Part shown: positions 18,263 to 27,989 of the stretch, in pieces | How positions within the stretch are numbered: position 1 is the stretch's first letter | Layout: each line of letters opens with the position of its first letter | DNA from: an uncultured Sulfitobacter sp. | Lineage (GTDB): Bacteria; Pseudomonadota; Alphaproteobacteria; Rhodobacterales; Rhodobacteraceae | Assembly: GCA_947502265.1 (NCBI GenBank) | Contig: CANMZB010000002.1 | Coordinates: 62,001 to 126,000 of the forward strand | Reading direction: 5' to 3' | Length of the DNA stretch: 64,000 nt | Translations under genes and position numbers: made by a program | Notes under the pieces: generated by a model | Told to the model about the DNA's origin: nothing | What the model saw: the letters and a program-made list of their open reading frames with translations, nothing else | The model's database searches: none

Positions 18263-20179
18263 TTAAGCGCGCTTGTCGTCGTCGAGGTCTTCGAATTCTG
18301 CGTCGACGATGTCGTCGTCTCCGCCATTGGACTGGGGCTCGTCTGCGGCTTGCGCCATTTCCTCGCCCTGATCCTGCGCTGATTTATAGATCGCCTCACC
18401 CAGCTTCATGGCTGCTTCGGTCACGTTCTGGATGCCGGATTTGATCTTTTCGGCGTTGTCGGTTTCCATTTCGTCCTTCAGCGCGGCGATGGCCAGTTCG
18501 ATCGCTTCGACTGTTGTCGGATCGACCTTGTCGGAGTGCTCTTCCACGGATTTCTCTGTGGAGTGAATGAGGCTTTCCGCCTGGTTCTTCGCTTCGATCA
18601 GCGAACGGCGCTCTTTGTCCGCGTCCGCGTTGTCTTCGGCGTCCTTGACCATCTTGTCGATGTCGGCATCGGACAGACCGCCGGAAGCCTGGATCGTGAT
18701 CTTCTGCTCTTTCATCGTGCCTTTATCCAGCGCCCCGACGGAAACGATACCGTTGGCGTCAATGTCAAAGGTCACTTCGATCTGCGGCATGCCACGCGGT
18801 GCGGGTGGAATGCTTTCGAGGTTGAAAGCGCCGAGGATCTTGTTGTCGGCAGCCATTTCACGCTCACCCTGGAACACGCGGATGGTCACGGCGTTCTGGT
18901 TGTCTTCCGCTGTCGAGAAAATCTGCGACTTTTTCGTCGGGATCGTCGTGTTGCGGTCGATCAGGCGGGTAAACACACCGCCCAGCGTTTCGATGCCGAG
19001 CGACAACGGCGTCACGTCGAGCAGAACAACGTCTTTGACGTCACCCTGAAGAACACCGGCCTGAATTGCGGCACCAAGCGCGACCACTTCGTCAGGGTTC
19101 ACACCCTTGTGTGGCTCTTTGCCGAAGAACTTGGTCACTTCCTCGATCACGCGCGGCATGCGGGTCATACCGCCGACCAACACAACTTCGTCGATGTCCT
19201 TGGCCGAGAGGCCCGCATCTTTCAACGCGGCGGCACAAGGCTTCAGCGATGCTTTGATCAGGTCACCCACAAGGCTTTCCAGCTTGGCACGGGTCAGTTT
19301 CATGACCATGTGCAGCGGCTGCCCGTTCGAGCTCATCGAAATGAACGGCTGGTTGATTTCGGTCTGGGAAGAGGACGAAAGCTCGATCTTGGCTTTTTCA
19401 GCGGCTTCTTTCAGACGCTGCAACGCCATCTTGTCTTGGGTGAGGTCGACCTGATGCTCTTTTTTGAACTCGTCAGCGAGGTAGTTGACGATGCGCATGT
19501 CAAAGTCTTCACCGCCAAGGAACGTGTCGCCGTTGGTGGATTTTACTTCGAACAGGCCGTCGTCGATCTCAAGGATGGTCACGTCGAATGTACCGCCGCC
19601 AAGGTCATAGACCGCGATGGTTTGGGTCTGCTCTTTGTCGAGGCCATACGCCAACGCAGCCGCTGTCGGCTCGTTGATGATGCGCAACACTTCGAGGCCC
19701 GCGATCTTGCCCGCGTCCTTGGTTGCCTGACGCTGGGCGTCGTTGAAGTACGCCGGGACGGTAATGACCGCTTGCGTCACTTCTTCGCCAAGATAGCTCT
19801 CGGCGGTTTCTTTCATCTTGCCGAGGATGAATGCGGAAATCTGGCTGGGCGAGTATTTCTCGCCGCGCGATTCGACCCATGCATCGCCGTTGCCGCCGTC
19901 AATCACGTTGAAGGGCAGGTTTTTCTTGTCTTTGGCCAGATCCGGGTCGTCATTACGACGTCCGACCAGGCGCTTGATACCGAAGACTGTGTTTTCGGGG
20001 TTGGTGACGGCCTGACGTTTCGCAGGCTGGCCTACAAGGCGCTCGTCTTCTGTGAATGCCACGATGGATGGTGTTGTGCGCGCGCCCTCGGCGTTTTCGA
20101 TAACGCGGGGCTGGCTACCGTCCATGATGGCGATACAGGAGTTAGTTGTTCCAAGGTCAATACCAATTACTTTGGCCAT
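18263..20179 (-). CDS. dnaK: Chaperone DnaK (Hsp70)
   Basis: ATP-dependent Hsp70 chaperone. It has 638 residues. The nucleotide-binding domain starts [13 protein letters not shown], with [16 protein letters not shown] and [12 protein letters not shown]. The linker/substrate domain includes [20 protein letters not shown]. It ends in a conserved acidic tail ([18 protein letters not shown]). grpE is not in this window. A heat-shock-type promoter lies at 20296-20324. Confidence 0.99.
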   Translation of the reverse strand: MAKVIGIDLGTTNSCIAIMDGSQPRVIENAEGARTTPSIVAFTEDERLVGQPAKRQAVTNPENTVFGIKRLVGRRNDDPDLAKDKKNLPFNVIDGGNGDAWVESRGEKYSPSQISAFILGKMKETAESYLGEEVTQAVITVPAYFNDAQRQATKDAGKIAGLEVLRIINEPTAAALAYGLDKEQTQTIAVYDLGGGTFDVTILEIDDGLFEVKSTNGDTFLGGEDFDMRIVNYLADEFKKEHQVDLTQDKMALQRLKEAAEKAKIELSSSSQTEINQPFISMSSNGQPLHMVMKLTRAKLESLVGDLIKASLKPCAAALKDAGLSAKDIDEVVLVGGMTRMPRVIEEVTKFFGKEPHKGVNPDEVVALGAAIQAGVLQGDVKDVVLLDVTPLSLGIETLGGVFTRLIDRNTTIPTKKSQIFSTAEDNQNAVTIRVFQGEREMAADNKILGAFNLESIPPAPRGMPQIEVTFDIDANGIVSVGALDKGTMKEQKITIQASGGLSDADIDKMVKDAEDNADADKERRSLIEAKNQAESLIHSTEKSVEEHSDKVDPTTVEAIELAIAALKDEMETDNAEKIKSGIQNVTEAAMKLGEAIYKSAQDQGEEMAQAADEPQSNGGDDDIVDAEFEDLDDDKRA

Positions 20180-20295
20180 GTTTTCGATCCCTCATTTTAT
20201 TCAAGGCGATGACACGAGGCGGCAGGCCCGTTACGGCACCTTTGCCCCGATCTGGTTAACACTGGAAACGGGTCGTTCCCAGCGGTTCGCAGGGT

Positions 20296-20324
20296 ATATA
20301 AGGAGGGGCAACACATGCTGCAAC
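20296..20324 (-). promoter_or_regulatory. Candidate RpoH (sigma-32) promoter of dnaK
   Basis: On the minus strand, GTTG (complement of 20321-20324), an 18-bp spacer, then CTTATAT (complement of 20296-20302). The alphaproteobacterial heat-shock consensus is CTTG-N17/18-CYTATNT, so the -10 matches fully and the -35 core in three of four bases. Transcription would begin near 20288, giving a leader of about 110 nt. Confidence 0.6.
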
Positions 20325-20395
20325 CTCGGCATACACACTGATGTGATGATTCTGGGAAGAATCCTGATAAATGAGCAAAGTTTGAGGATAATAAG

Positions 20396-20995
20396 GTGAG
20401 ATTGGCGGTTCGAGGCTTTGAAATCTATCCCGGCTTTCTGGATTTACCCGCACAGCGGGCGGTGTTCGGTGCTGTGCGGGGTGTTGTGGCGAAGGCACCG
20501 CTGTTCCGGCCCGACACGCCGTCCGGCAAGCCGATGTCGGTCAGGATGACGGCGGCGGGCAGCTATGGCTGGCTGTCTGACAAAAAGGGCTACCGCTATG
20601 GCAAGACCCACCCGGGCGGCGCGCCATGGCCCGATATTCCGCCGCAAGTGCTGGACATCTGGCACCGCGCAACGGGGCTGGAGCGGAAGCCGGAATGCTG
20701 TTTGATCAACTATTACGGGCCGGAGGCAAAAATGGGGATGCATCAGGACCGCGACGAGGCGGATATGCAATGGCCGGTCGTGTCGGTGTCATTGGGGGAT
20801 GACGGGCTGTTCCGTATGGGAAGTACCACGCGCGGCGGCAAAACCGAAAGCATCTGGCTGCGCTCGGGCGACGTGGTGGTGATGGGCGGTGAGGCACGGC
20901 TTAGCTATCATGGTGTGGACCGTGTCCGCGCGGGATCGTCAACGCTTCTGCCCAAGGGGGGGCGGTTGAACCTGACGCTACGGGTGGTGGAATAA
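20396..20995 (+). CDS. alkB: AlkB-type 2-oxoglutarate/Fe(II) dioxygenase
   Basis: Oxidative demethylase that repairs 1-methyladenine and 3-methylcytosine in DNA/RNA. It has 199 residues and begins with GTG at 20396, with GAGGA about 8 bp upstream. The iron ligands are visible: H116-x-D118 in MHQDRDEAD and H172 in LSYHGVDR. The 2-oxoglutarate arginines are R190 and R196 in GGRLNLTLRVVE. INYYGPEAKMGMHQD is the family core. Divergent from dnaK. Confidence 0.93.
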   Translation: MRLAVRGFEIYPGFLDLPAQRAVFGAVRGVVAKAPLFRPDTPSGKPMSVRMTAAGSYGWLSDKKGYRYGKTHPGGAPWPDIPPQVLDIWHRATGLERKPECCLINYYGPEAKMGMHQDRDEADMQWPVVSVSLGDDGLFRMGSTTRGGKTESIWLRSGDVVVMGGEARLSYHGVDRVRAGSSTLLPKGGRLNLTLRVVE

Positions 20996-21032
20996 CCGGA
21001 TCGTTGAACGATTGGCAATCAGCGCGATGAGG

Positions 21033-21665
21033 TCATTCCTGAAACAGGGAGCAGCAGCCCGAGAAAAGCTGCGGCCCGCCGGATGTCTGTAGTATGGCGT
21101 CCATCCGGATGCCGTATGCGCGGCCGGACATGCCATCGGAGCAGGCGCGCAGGGACACGATTGCATTTGCCGATTGCGGCAGGTCTGGCTGGTCGGTGGC
21201 GTCGAAGTCGAGCAGGAACGCCTTGACGTCCAGAAGCCCTGTTCCCGCCAGTCGTGCGGTGATGTGACCTGTAACGGGGGTGCTGCCGGGAATGGCATAT
21301 GTCACAGCGTCGCCATCGAAAAGAAGGGACCAGAACGGTTCGGTCCCGAAACATTGGCGCACCGTTAAGGGGGTGCCAATCCACTGCCCCGGTTGTCGCG
21401 ACATATACGACAAAGAGACCCAACCGCTTGTCTCGGCTGTGTTCACCAACGCCCATGTCATACTGTCGTTCGGTCGAATCAGCTCGATGCCGGTAGCATC
21501 CTCACCAAGCCAGCCGATGATCGGGGCGTTAGCGGCCGGTGCCTGACGTATGTTCAGCACGTCATCGGGTGCGACCCCTTGCACATCAAAAAGCGCAGGC
21601 CACCTGTCTTGTGTGGCCCATGCCGGCGACGCAAACAGCATCAGAAGAATCAGCAGATACTGCAT
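21033..21665 (-). CDS. Exported COG3650-like protein with an SH3-type N-terminal domain
   Basis: 210 residues starting MQYLLILLMLFASPAWATQD, a clear Sec signal. The first part resembles a bacterial SH3 (DDVLNIRQAPAANAPIIGWL, ETSGWVSLSYMSRQPGQ). The second part resembles uncharacterised membrane-associated COG3650 domains (VRQCFGTEPFWSLLFDGDAV, SLRACSDGMSGRAYG), with paired Cys and a C-terminal SGCCSLFQE. Likely periplasmic; function unknown. The start overlaps the stop of the permease gene (TGATG), so the two are translationally coupled. Confidence 0.75.
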   Translation of the reverse strand: MQYLLILLMLFASPAWATQDRWPALFDVQGVAPDDVLNIRQAPAANAPIIGWLGEDATGIELIRPNDSMTWALVNTAETSGWVSLSYMSRQPGQWIGTPLTVRQCFGTEPFWSLLFDGDAVTYAIPGSTPVTGHITARLAGTGLLDVKAFLLDFDATDQPDLPQSANAIVSLRACSDGMSGRAYGIRMDAILQTSGGPQLFSGCCSLFQE

Positions 21666-22489
21666 CAGCGCCGCGCGCCCCAACTGATCGAGGCGTGGCG
21701 GCGGGTATAGAATTCACCCATCAGGCCGATCATCACCAGAATCACGCCGACCCAGAACGCATACATCGGATCGCTGTTGCGCGGGTTGTAGTTTATAAAC
21801 GCAAATCCGCGGGCCTGATCAATGGTGTGAAACAGCGGATTCCAATCGAACATCGCCAGCATGAAACTGGGCAGTGTATTGGCAACAAACATCTTGCCCG
21901 ATGCGATCATGTTTGCGCGCTGGTAGATCGTGGAAAAGATGCCGACTGCGGTCGGAAACCAAGGTTTGATCGCCAGCAACACAAGGCCCAGCGCCGCACC
22001 CGTGAACCACGCCAGCAAGAGCATCGCAAAAGCGCCGACCGGCTGTTCGATTTCCAGCGGGGTAAATGCAACGTGATAGACAAACAGGATCATCGCGAGG
22101 GAAAGGATCTGGATGTAAAGCGCGCCCAGCGCCGCAGAGCAAATCGAGACGATCGTGTTCATCGGCGCGTGTTGCATCATCGGGCTTGCCGGTCCTTCGG
22201 AACCGACGACAGCGCCCAGCGCCTTGGAATGGGTCATGTAAAGGAAAATCCCCGACATGATGTAAAGCAGGAAGTCACCGCGCAGCGCCGCGCCGCGCAA
22301 TCCGAGAACCGAAAACATCACATAGAACGCCGCCACAAAAATCACCGCCTGCATGATGTTTGTGGCGATGGCGAGAAAGGCGTTGTTGTGCGTCTTGCGC
22401 ACCGAGCGCACGATTGAATGATAAATCAGTTCGAGAATTGTCAGGATGACCTGAAGCGTCGAACGATTTCTGCGGATGGGTTGGAACAT
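21665..22489 (-). CDS. ABC-2-type polysaccharide export permease
   Basis: Integral membrane permease resembling KpsM/Wzm of capsule or O-antigen exporters. It has 274 residues with about six hydrophobic segments (for example IVSICSAALGALYIQILSLA, MLLLAWFTGAALGLVLLAI). The family block MFDWNPLFHTIDQARGF is present near residue 215. No ATPase or export partner lies beside it, so the ATP-binding subunit must be encoded elsewhere. It sits 1 kb from the glycosyltransferase island but on the opposite strand, and may serve its product. Confidence 0.85.
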   Translation of the reverse strand: MFQPIRRNRSTLQVILTILELIYHSIVRSVRKTHNNAFLAIATNIMQAVIFVAAFYVMFSVLGLRGAALRGDFLLYIMSGIFLYMTHSKALGAVVGSEGPASPMMQHAPMNTIVSICSAALGALYIQILSLAMILFVYHVAFTPLEIEQPVGAFAMLLLAWFTGAALGLVLLAIKPWFPTAVGIFSTIYQRANMIASGKMFVANTLPSFMLAMFDWNPLFHTIDQARGFAFINYNPRNSDPMYAFWVGVILVMIGLMGEFYTRRHASISWGARR

Positions 22490-22604
22490 CGGGTGTACTG
22501 CCTCGCGGATATGACCCTTGTTGCACGGAATTCTTGCCGATCCGTTACAGGCGCATCATAAGGGTTGAAACATTATTATCAACGAACGATGGCAGGAGTA
22601 GGGC

Positions 22605-23402
22605 ATGGATTACGAAAAATTGACGCGCGTGATGCGGCGGCTTTCGCTGGAGGCGGGCGACAAGATCATGGAAATCTACGCGCGCGACGATTTCGAGGTC
22701 AAGGCAAAATCCGACGACTCCCCTGTGACCGCAGCCGATGAAGCGGCGGACAAGATCATCTCGGACGGGTTGCGCGCCAGCTTTCCGGATGTGCTGCTTG
22801 TGACCGAAGAGCAATCCGCCACCCACAGCACAACCGGCACAACATTTCTGATCGTTGATCCGCTGGATGGAACCAAGGAATTCATCCACCGGCGCGGCGA
22901 TTTTACCGTAAATATCGCGCTGGTCGAAGACGGCGTACCAACACGCGGCGTTGTGTATGCGCCCGCGAAGGGACGGATGTTTTTCACCGTCGCGCAGGGC
23001 GATTCCGTCGAGGAAACCGGCGATTTCGACAAAGACAACGTCGGCCCGCTCAGGGCGATCACGGTATCGAAACCGGACAATGCGGCCCTGATGGTGGTGG
23101 CCAGCAAATCACACCGCGATCAGGCGACAGACGACTACATCGGCAAATACGATGTGAAGGACATGACAAGCGCAGGGTCTTCCCTGAAGTTCTGTCTGGT
23201 GGCGACCGGCGAGGCCGATCTTTATCCGCGACTGGGGCGCACGATGGAATGGGACACTGCCGCCGGTCACGCCGTGCTTAAGGGGGCGGGAGGAGACGTC
23301 GTGCGCTTTGATGATCTGTCGCCGCTTACTTACGGCAAGGACGAGTACGCCAATCCGTTCTTTATCGCCTATGCGCCGGGTGTCGCGCTGAAGAAAGGCT
23401 AA
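22605..23402 (+). CDS. cysQ: 3'(2'),5'-bisphosphate nucleotidase
   Basis: Lithium-sensitive phosphatase of the inositol-monophosphatase superfamily that converts 3'-phosphoadenosine-5'-phosphate (PAP) to AMP. It has 265 residues. Metal motif 1 is VDPLDGTKEF (D85, D88), preceded by the VTEE acidic pair near 68-69; motif 2 is WDTAAGHAVLKGAGG near 224-238. A good ribosome-binding site (CAGGAG) precedes it. PAP is the by-product of PAPS-dependent sulfotransferases, so its place just upstream of the island that ends in a sulfotransferase is functionally sensible, though it also serves sulfate assimilation. Confidence 0.92.
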   Translation: MDYEKLTRVMRRLSLEAGDKIMEIYARDDFEVKAKSDDSPVTAADEAADKIISDGLRASFPDVLLVTEEQSATHSTTGTTFLIVDPLDGTKEFIHRRGDFTVNIALVEDGVPTRGVVYAPAKGRMFFTVAQGDSVEETGDFDKDNVGPLRAITVSKPDNAALMVVASKSHRDQATDDYIGKYDVKDMTSAGSSLKFCLVATGEADLYPRLGRTMEWDTAAGHAVLKGAGGDVVRFDDLSPLTYGKDEYANPFFIAYAPGVALKKG

Positions 23403-23433
23403 GGACCGTCGCATTGACAGAGATGCTTCGCCC

Positions 23434-24666
23434 ATGAGTGATCGTAGCGTTAGTGTTATCATCGTCAGCAGGGGCCGGCCCGAGGCCTTGCTGCGGTGTC
23501 TGACGGGTGTGGCGCAGTTGCAATATCGCAGTTTCGAGGTGATCGTTGTTGCCGATCCGCAGGGGATTGCAGCCGCCGGGGCGTGGGGCGTTGGGAGGGC
23601 CGTTAAATACGTCCCCTTCGATGAGCCGAACATTTCTGCGGCGCGCAATCTGGGCCTGACCCATGCGGCCGGCGATCTTGTTGCCTTTATTGATGACGAT
23701 GCCGTGCCGGAGCCGCAATGGCTGCGGTACCTGGCGGCCCCTGCCGTGCGCGCCGATGTGGCGGCGATGGGCGGTTTTGTACGCGGGCGCAACGGCATTA
23801 GCTTTCAATACAAGGCGCAATCGCTGGACGCACAGGGCATGGCGCAGCCGTTGGAGGTGGACCGGTTCCAGGCCACGGTGCTGGTGCCGCCCAAAGGGCG
23901 TGGCATCAAGACGGAAGGCACCAACATGGCGTTTCGCCGCGACGTGCTGGTCGAGCTTGGGGGGTTTGATCCGGCCTTCCGGTTCTTTCTGGACGAGACC
24001 GATTTGAATATGCGGCTGGGACGGGCGGGGCATGCGACGGCCATCGTGCCGCTGGCCGAAGTGCATCACGGATTCGCGCCAAGCGCCACACGCCGCGCCG
24101 ACCGCGTGCCGCGTGATCTGTTCGAGATCGGAGCCAGTTGGGCGGTGTTCCAGCGCAAACATATTCCGAAAGAGGCCCGCGCTGCGCAATGGGCCGCGCT
24201 GCGCCGTTCTGAACGGCGGCGTCTGATTTCGCATATGATCGCGGGCCGGTTGGAGCCGCGCGATGTGCGCCGCCTGATGCGGGGGCTGGATGCGGGCCAC
24301 GTCGAAGGCCAGACTCGCAGTTTTGGCGGCGCACGTTTGCCGCGTCATTCCGTGGTGCCGTTCCAGCGTTTCGCAACGTTTAAACGCACGTCCGGCTTTA
24401 CCGCGGTGCGCGGTTTGCGGGGCGTCTCAGCGTTGGAGCAGGCGGCGCAACGGGTCGCAAAAGGTTCTATCGAGACGGTGCTTGTCATGTCGCGCACGGC
24501 CTTGTTCCACCGCGTATTTCTCAACGCTGATGGTGTCTGGGTGCAGCGGGGCGGAATTTTCGGGCGCTCCGAGCGCGGCGGACCGCTGTTCCGGCTTGCC
24601 ACCTTTGCAGGACGTGCTGCGCGCGAAAGAAAGCGTGTGGAAAGGGTGCGGGGTTTTGGCAGGTAG
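23434..24666 (+). CDS. Family 2 glycosyltransferase with basic C-terminal region
   Basis: GT-A fold sugar transferase, 410 residues. Residues 1-100 carry SVSVIIVSRGRPEALLRCL and the metal/nucleotide site FIDDDAVPEP. EGTNMAFRRDVLVELGGFD (about 155-175) and FLDETDLNMRLGRAGH are the acceptor and catalytic region. After about residue 230 the sequence becomes very Arg-rich and is not typical GT2. First plus-strand gene of the polysaccharide island, 31 bp after cysQ. Donor and acceptor unknown. Confidence 0.85.
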   Translation: MSDRSVSVIIVSRGRPEALLRCLTGVAQLQYRSFEVIVVADPQGIAAAGAWGVGRAVKYVPFDEPNISAARNLGLTHAAGDLVAFIDDDAVPEPQWLRYLAAPAVRADVAAMGGFVRGRNGISFQYKAQSLDAQGMAQPLEVDRFQATVLVPPKGRGIKTEGTNMAFRRDVLVELGGFDPAFRFFLDETDLNMRLGRAGHATAIVPLAEVHHGFAPSATRRADRVPRDLFEIGASWAVFQRKHIPKEARAAQWAALRRSERRRLISHMIAGRLEPRDVRRLMRGLDAGHVEGQTRSFGGARLPRHSVVPFQRFATFKRTSGFTAVRGLRGVSALEQAAQRVAKGSIETVLVMSRTALFHRVFLNADGVWVQRGGIFGRSERGGPLFRLATFAGRAARERKRVERVRGFGR

Positions 24667-24727
24667 CAACAGGGCGTGCCTGCGGAGTTCGGCGCAATTT
24701 ATGATAAGCGGTGGTCATACTGCTGCC

Positions 24728-24756
24728 TTGTTTGTACGGTATCATGACATTGTTAT
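24728..24756 (+). promoter_or_regulatory. Candidate sigma-70 promoter upstream of galU
   Basis: TTGTTT (24728-24733), 17-bp spacer, TGTTAT (24751-24756). It lies in the 185-bp gap before galU, which is clearly AT-richer than its neighbours. Suggests galU and the genes after it can be transcribed independently of the first glycosyltransferase. Confidence 0.4.
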
Positions 24757-24851
24757 GAAAATACAGCACCGGTATGGGGCGCGTATCCAAGTAGCAGCGG
24801 GCATCTTCACCTTTCGCCAAACAATGATTGACCGAGCAAAAGAGCATAATT

Positions 24852-25736
24852 ATGGGCAATAAAGTTACTACAGCAATTTTTCCCGTCGCGGGCATGGGGA
24901 CGCGTTTTCTACCAGCGACAAAATCAGTCCCAAAAGAAATCATGACGCTGGTGGATCGCCCTCTGATCCAATACGCAATTGACGAGGCACGCGCAGCCGG
25001 GATTACGGAATTCATTTTTGTTACCTCACGCGGAAAGGGTGCGCTTGAGGATTACTTTGATCTTGCGCCGAACCTCGAAGAGGAGCTGCGCAGCAAGGGC
25101 AAAGACGCGCTTCTTGAGGTTCTGCATAAAACCAACATGGACAGCGGTGACATCGCCTATATCCGCCAACACAAGGCGCTGGGCCTTGGACATGCGGTAT
25201 GGTGCGCGCGCCGTCTGATCGGGGACAGACCCTTTGCGGTAATTTTGCCGGATGATGTGATTTCTGCCGAAAAGCCCTGCTTGCAGCAGATGGTTGAGGC
25301 GTACGAAGAAACCGGCGGTAATATGGTTGCTGCGATGGAGGTCGCGCCCGAGCGTACGTCTTCATATGGTATTCTGGATGTGGAAAAAGAAGACGGCAAC
25401 CTACTGCATATCAAGGGTATGGTGGAAAAACCGAAGGCGGAGGAGTCTCCGTCTAACCTTGCGGTGATTGGTCGCTATATCCTGTCGCCCTCGGTCCTGA
25501 AGAATCTGGACCATGTCAAAAAAGGCGCTGGCGGAGAGATCCAGTTGACCGATGCCATTGCTGCCGAGCTGGATCAGGGCCGTAAGGTCTATGGATACCG
25601 GTTTGCGGGGCAGCGTTTTGATTGCGGATCGAAATCGGGATTTCTTCAGGCAACGGTCTCTTACGGGCTTGCCCGCCCTGAATTGCGCGATGATCTTGCG
25701 GCCTATCTGAAAGATATTGTGCCGGGTCTTGGTTGA
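24852..25736 (+). CDS. galU: UTP-glucose-1-phosphate uridylyltransferase
   Basis: Makes UDP-glucose from glucose-1-phosphate and UTP. It has 294 residues from the ATG at 24852; an in-frame TTG 24 bp earlier is less likely. The nucleotidyltransferase signature GMGTRFLPATKSVPKE lies at 15-30. LPDDVI and VEKPKAEESPSNLAVIGRYI are family blocks, and the C-terminus contains FDCGSKSGFLQATV. UDP-glucose feeds galE immediately downstream and the glycosyltransferases of this island. Confidence 0.97.
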   Translation: MGNKVTTAIFPVAGMGTRFLPATKSVPKEIMTLVDRPLIQYAIDEARAAGITEFIFVTSRGKGALEDYFDLAPNLEEELRSKGKDALLEVLHKTNMDSGDIAYIRQHKALGLGHAVWCARRLIGDRPFAVILPDDVISAEKPCLQQMVEAYEETGGNMVAAMEVAPERTSSYGILDVEKEDGNLLHIKGMVEKPKAEESPSNLAVIGRYILSPSVLKNLDHVKKGAGGEIQLTDAIAAELDQGRKVYGYRFAGQRFDCGSKSGFLQATVSYGLARPELRDDLAAYLKDIVPGLG

Positions 25737-25759
25737 GGCGGTTCTAAAAGGGGGCGGAT

Positions 25760-26743
25760 ATGAAGAATGTCCTTGTCACAGGCGGGGCCGGTTACATCGG
25801 CAGTCACGCCTGTAAGGCGCTGCGTGCAGCGGGGTTTGTGCCTGTCACCTTCGATAACCTTGTCACGGGTTGGCAGGACGCGGTGAAATTCGGACCCTTC
25901 GTGAAGGGTGATCTGCTTGACCGCGCCGCGATTGATGCGGCTTTTGCGGAATATGCGCCTGTTGCGGTGATGCATTTCGCCGCTCTGAGCCAAGTGGGCG
26001 AAAGCATGCAGCGGCCCGGCAGATATTGGCAGAACAATGTGATCGGTTCGCTGAACCTGATCGAGGCGGCAGCGGCGGCGGGTTGCAGGGATTTCGTATT
26101 TTCCTCCACCTGTGCCACTTATGGTGATCAGGACAACGTGGTGCTGGATGAAAACAGCGAACAGCACCCGATCAATGCCTATGGCGCGTCAAAGCGCGCA
26201 ATCGAAGACATCCTGCGGGATTTCGAGGCGGCTTATGGCCTGAACCATGTGATTTTCCGCTATTTCAACGTGGCTGGCGCCGATCCCGAGGCCGAGGTGG
26301 GAGAGTTTCACCAACCCGAAACGCATCTGATCCCGCTGATGCTCGATGCGATTGACGGCAAGCGCGAGGCGCTTACGATTTTTGGCACCGACTATGACAC
26401 GCCCGATGGCACCTGCATCCGTGACTATGTGCATGTCTGCGATCTGGTGGATGCCCATGTGCTGGGGCTGAAGTGGCTACAGGACGGCAAGGGCAGCCGT
26501 GTGTTTAACCTTGGAACCGGCAGCGGCTTTTCGGTGCGCGAGGTGATTGATCAAAGTGCAGATGTCACCAAGCGCCCCGTGCCGATTACCGAAGGGCCGC
26601 GCCGTGCCGGTGACTGTACCAAACTGGTTTCCGGTTCCACCCGCGCCGAGCGGGAACTTGGCTGGAGGCCCGCGCGCTCCACCCTGGGCGAAATGATCAC
26701 CGACGCGTGGAGATGGCATCAAACTGGCCACTACAACATATAA
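25760..26743 (+). CDS. galE: UDP-glucose 4-epimerase
   Basis: Interconverts UDP-glucose and UDP-galactose. SDR-family enzyme with NAD-binding GGAGYIGS (8-15) and catalytic Y141xxxK145 in NAYGASKRA, plus Ser115-Thr117 in FSSTCAT. It has 327 residues, normal length. A GGGGGCGG stretch sits upstream of the ATG. Directly follows galU, so the pair supplies the UDP-Glc/UDP-Gal pool for the polysaccharide genes around it. Confidence 0.96.
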   Translation: MKNVLVTGGAGYIGSHACKALRAAGFVPVTFDNLVTGWQDAVKFGPFVKGDLLDRAAIDAAFAEYAPVAVMHFAALSQVGESMQRPGRYWQNNVIGSLNLIEAAAAAGCRDFVFSSTCATYGDQDNVVLDENSEQHPINAYGASKRAIEDILRDFEAAYGLNHVIFRYFNVAGADPEAEVGEFHQPETHLIPLMLDAIDGKREALTIFGTDYDTPDGTCIRDYVHVCDLVDAHVLGLKWLQDGKGSRVFNLGTGSGFSVREVIDQSADVTKRPVPITEGPRRAGDCTKLVSGSTRAERELGWRPARSTLGEMITDAWRWHQTGHYNI

Positions 26744-26759
26744 CACTCCGCCCGCGCGC

Positions 26760-27944
26760 GTGCTGGATATTTCTCGCCTGTTGCGACGTGCGGGGCGGGT
26801 ATGGACCGGTGTGGACCGTGTCGAGCTTGCCTATCTGCACCGGCTGGTTGCTGAACCGGTTCCGGCATACGGATTGGCGCGGACCCCTTTGGGCTATGTC
26901 TTGCTTGATCCCGAGGGATTGCGCGCGTTTGCTGCGCGTCTGGACGGGCAGGTGCCTTTCTCTGCGCCCGATCTGATGTCGCGTATGCAGCGCAAGTTGA
27001 GCCGTCAGGCGCAGCAGGCACAGACGGATGTGCGCCGGCTGGCGCGTGCGCGGTGTTTGCCGCAGAGGTTGGGCCGGATGCTGACAAAGCATCTGCCCAA
27101 AGGAGCCGCCTATCTGAATACCGGCCATAGCAATTTGACTGCACGGATTTTGCGGGCCGTTCGCGGGGTGCCGGATGCGCGCATCGCTGTTTTGATCCAC
27201 GATGTCATTCCGTTAACCCACCCGCAGTACCAGCGCACCGGTTCGGTTGACGCATTCGAGGCAAAGCTGCGACGGGTGCAGCGGTATGCGGACCTTGTGA
27301 TCTATAATTCGAACGATACACGTCACAAAACCGAAGAGATTTTGCGCACTTGGGGGGCCGTCCCAAAGGGTATTGTTTCCCATTTGGGGGTAATCCCGCC
27401 GGTGCCGGACGAAACACAACTGCCCCCCGATACCTTACCGACCGAGCCATTCTTTATCACTGTCGGCACGATAGAGCCGCGTAAAAACCACGCATTGTTG
27501 TTGGATGTCTGGGATGATCTGGGCGCGGACGCGCCGCTTTTGCTGATTTGCGGCAACAGGGGATGGAACAACGAGGCGGTGTTTGCCCGCCTTGACGCGC
27601 TTGGACACGGCGCGCGGATCAGGGAGCTTGCCGGGTTGCCGGACGGCGCTTTGGCGGCCCTTGTCGAACGGGCGCAGGCGCTGCTTTTCCCCAGCCACGC
27701 GGAGGGCTTTGGATTACCTGCCGTAGAGGCGCTTTTGCTTGGGACACCGGTGATGTGCAGCAATATTGAAACATTCCGCGAAATCCTTGCGGAAAAAGCC
27801 TTTTACATAGATGATTTTGACCACGATCTATGGAAAACGATGATCGTTGAACGGTCAAGGAAACCTCAAGATGCGCGGAATGTGCGAGGCGAAGTCGGTT
27901 ATCGTTGGGATAGCCATTTCAAGATAGCCTTAAGCTTCACCTGA
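26760..27944 (+). CDS. Family 1 (GT4-like) glycosyltransferase
   Basis: GT-B fold glycosyltransferase of about 394 residues. The C-terminal donor domain is clear: FFITVGTIEPRKNHALLLDV, then the E-x7-E region HAEGFGLPAVEALLLGTPV (about residues 315-335). The N-terminal part carries GVDRVELAYL and VLIHDVIPLTHP, typical of this family in Rhodobacteraceae. The start is uncertain: GTG at 26760 has no good ribosome-binding site, and the frame continues upstream into galE, so an overlapping start is possible. Confidence 0.85.
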   Translation: MLDISRLLRRAGRVWTGVDRVELAYLHRLVAEPVPAYGLARTPLGYVLLDPEGLRAFAARLDGQVPFSAPDLMSRMQRKLSRQAQQAQTDVRRLARARCLPQRLGRMLTKHLPKGAAYLNTGHSNLTARILRAVRGVPDARIAVLIHDVIPLTHPQYQRTGSVDAFEAKLRRVQRYADLVIYNSNDTRHKTEEILRTWGAVPKGIVSHLGVIPPVPDETQLPPDTLPTEPFFITVGTIEPRKNHALLLDVWDDLGADAPLLLICGNRGWNNEAVFARLDALGHGARIRELAGLPDGALAALVERAQALLFPSHAEGFGLPAVEALLLGTPVMCSNIETFREILAEKAFYIDDFDHDLWKTMIVERSRKPQDARNVRGEVGYRWDSHFKIALSFT

Positions 27945-27989
27945 TAAGCGTGCGAGAAGGATTGCAGATCATGGACGTGAGGACAGGGA

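Noticed and set aside
18536..20212. 558-codon open frame opposite dnaK
   Set aside because: Antisense shadow of dnaK created by high third-position GC; no ribosome site or domain.
21539..22417. 292-codon open frame opposite the ABC permease
   Set aside because: Translation is Arg/His/Gln-rich without structure, and the sense strand is a clear membrane permease.
24828..24851. TTG start extending GalU by eight residues
   Set aside because: GalU proteins begin near the ATG at 24852, and the extension has no family similarity.
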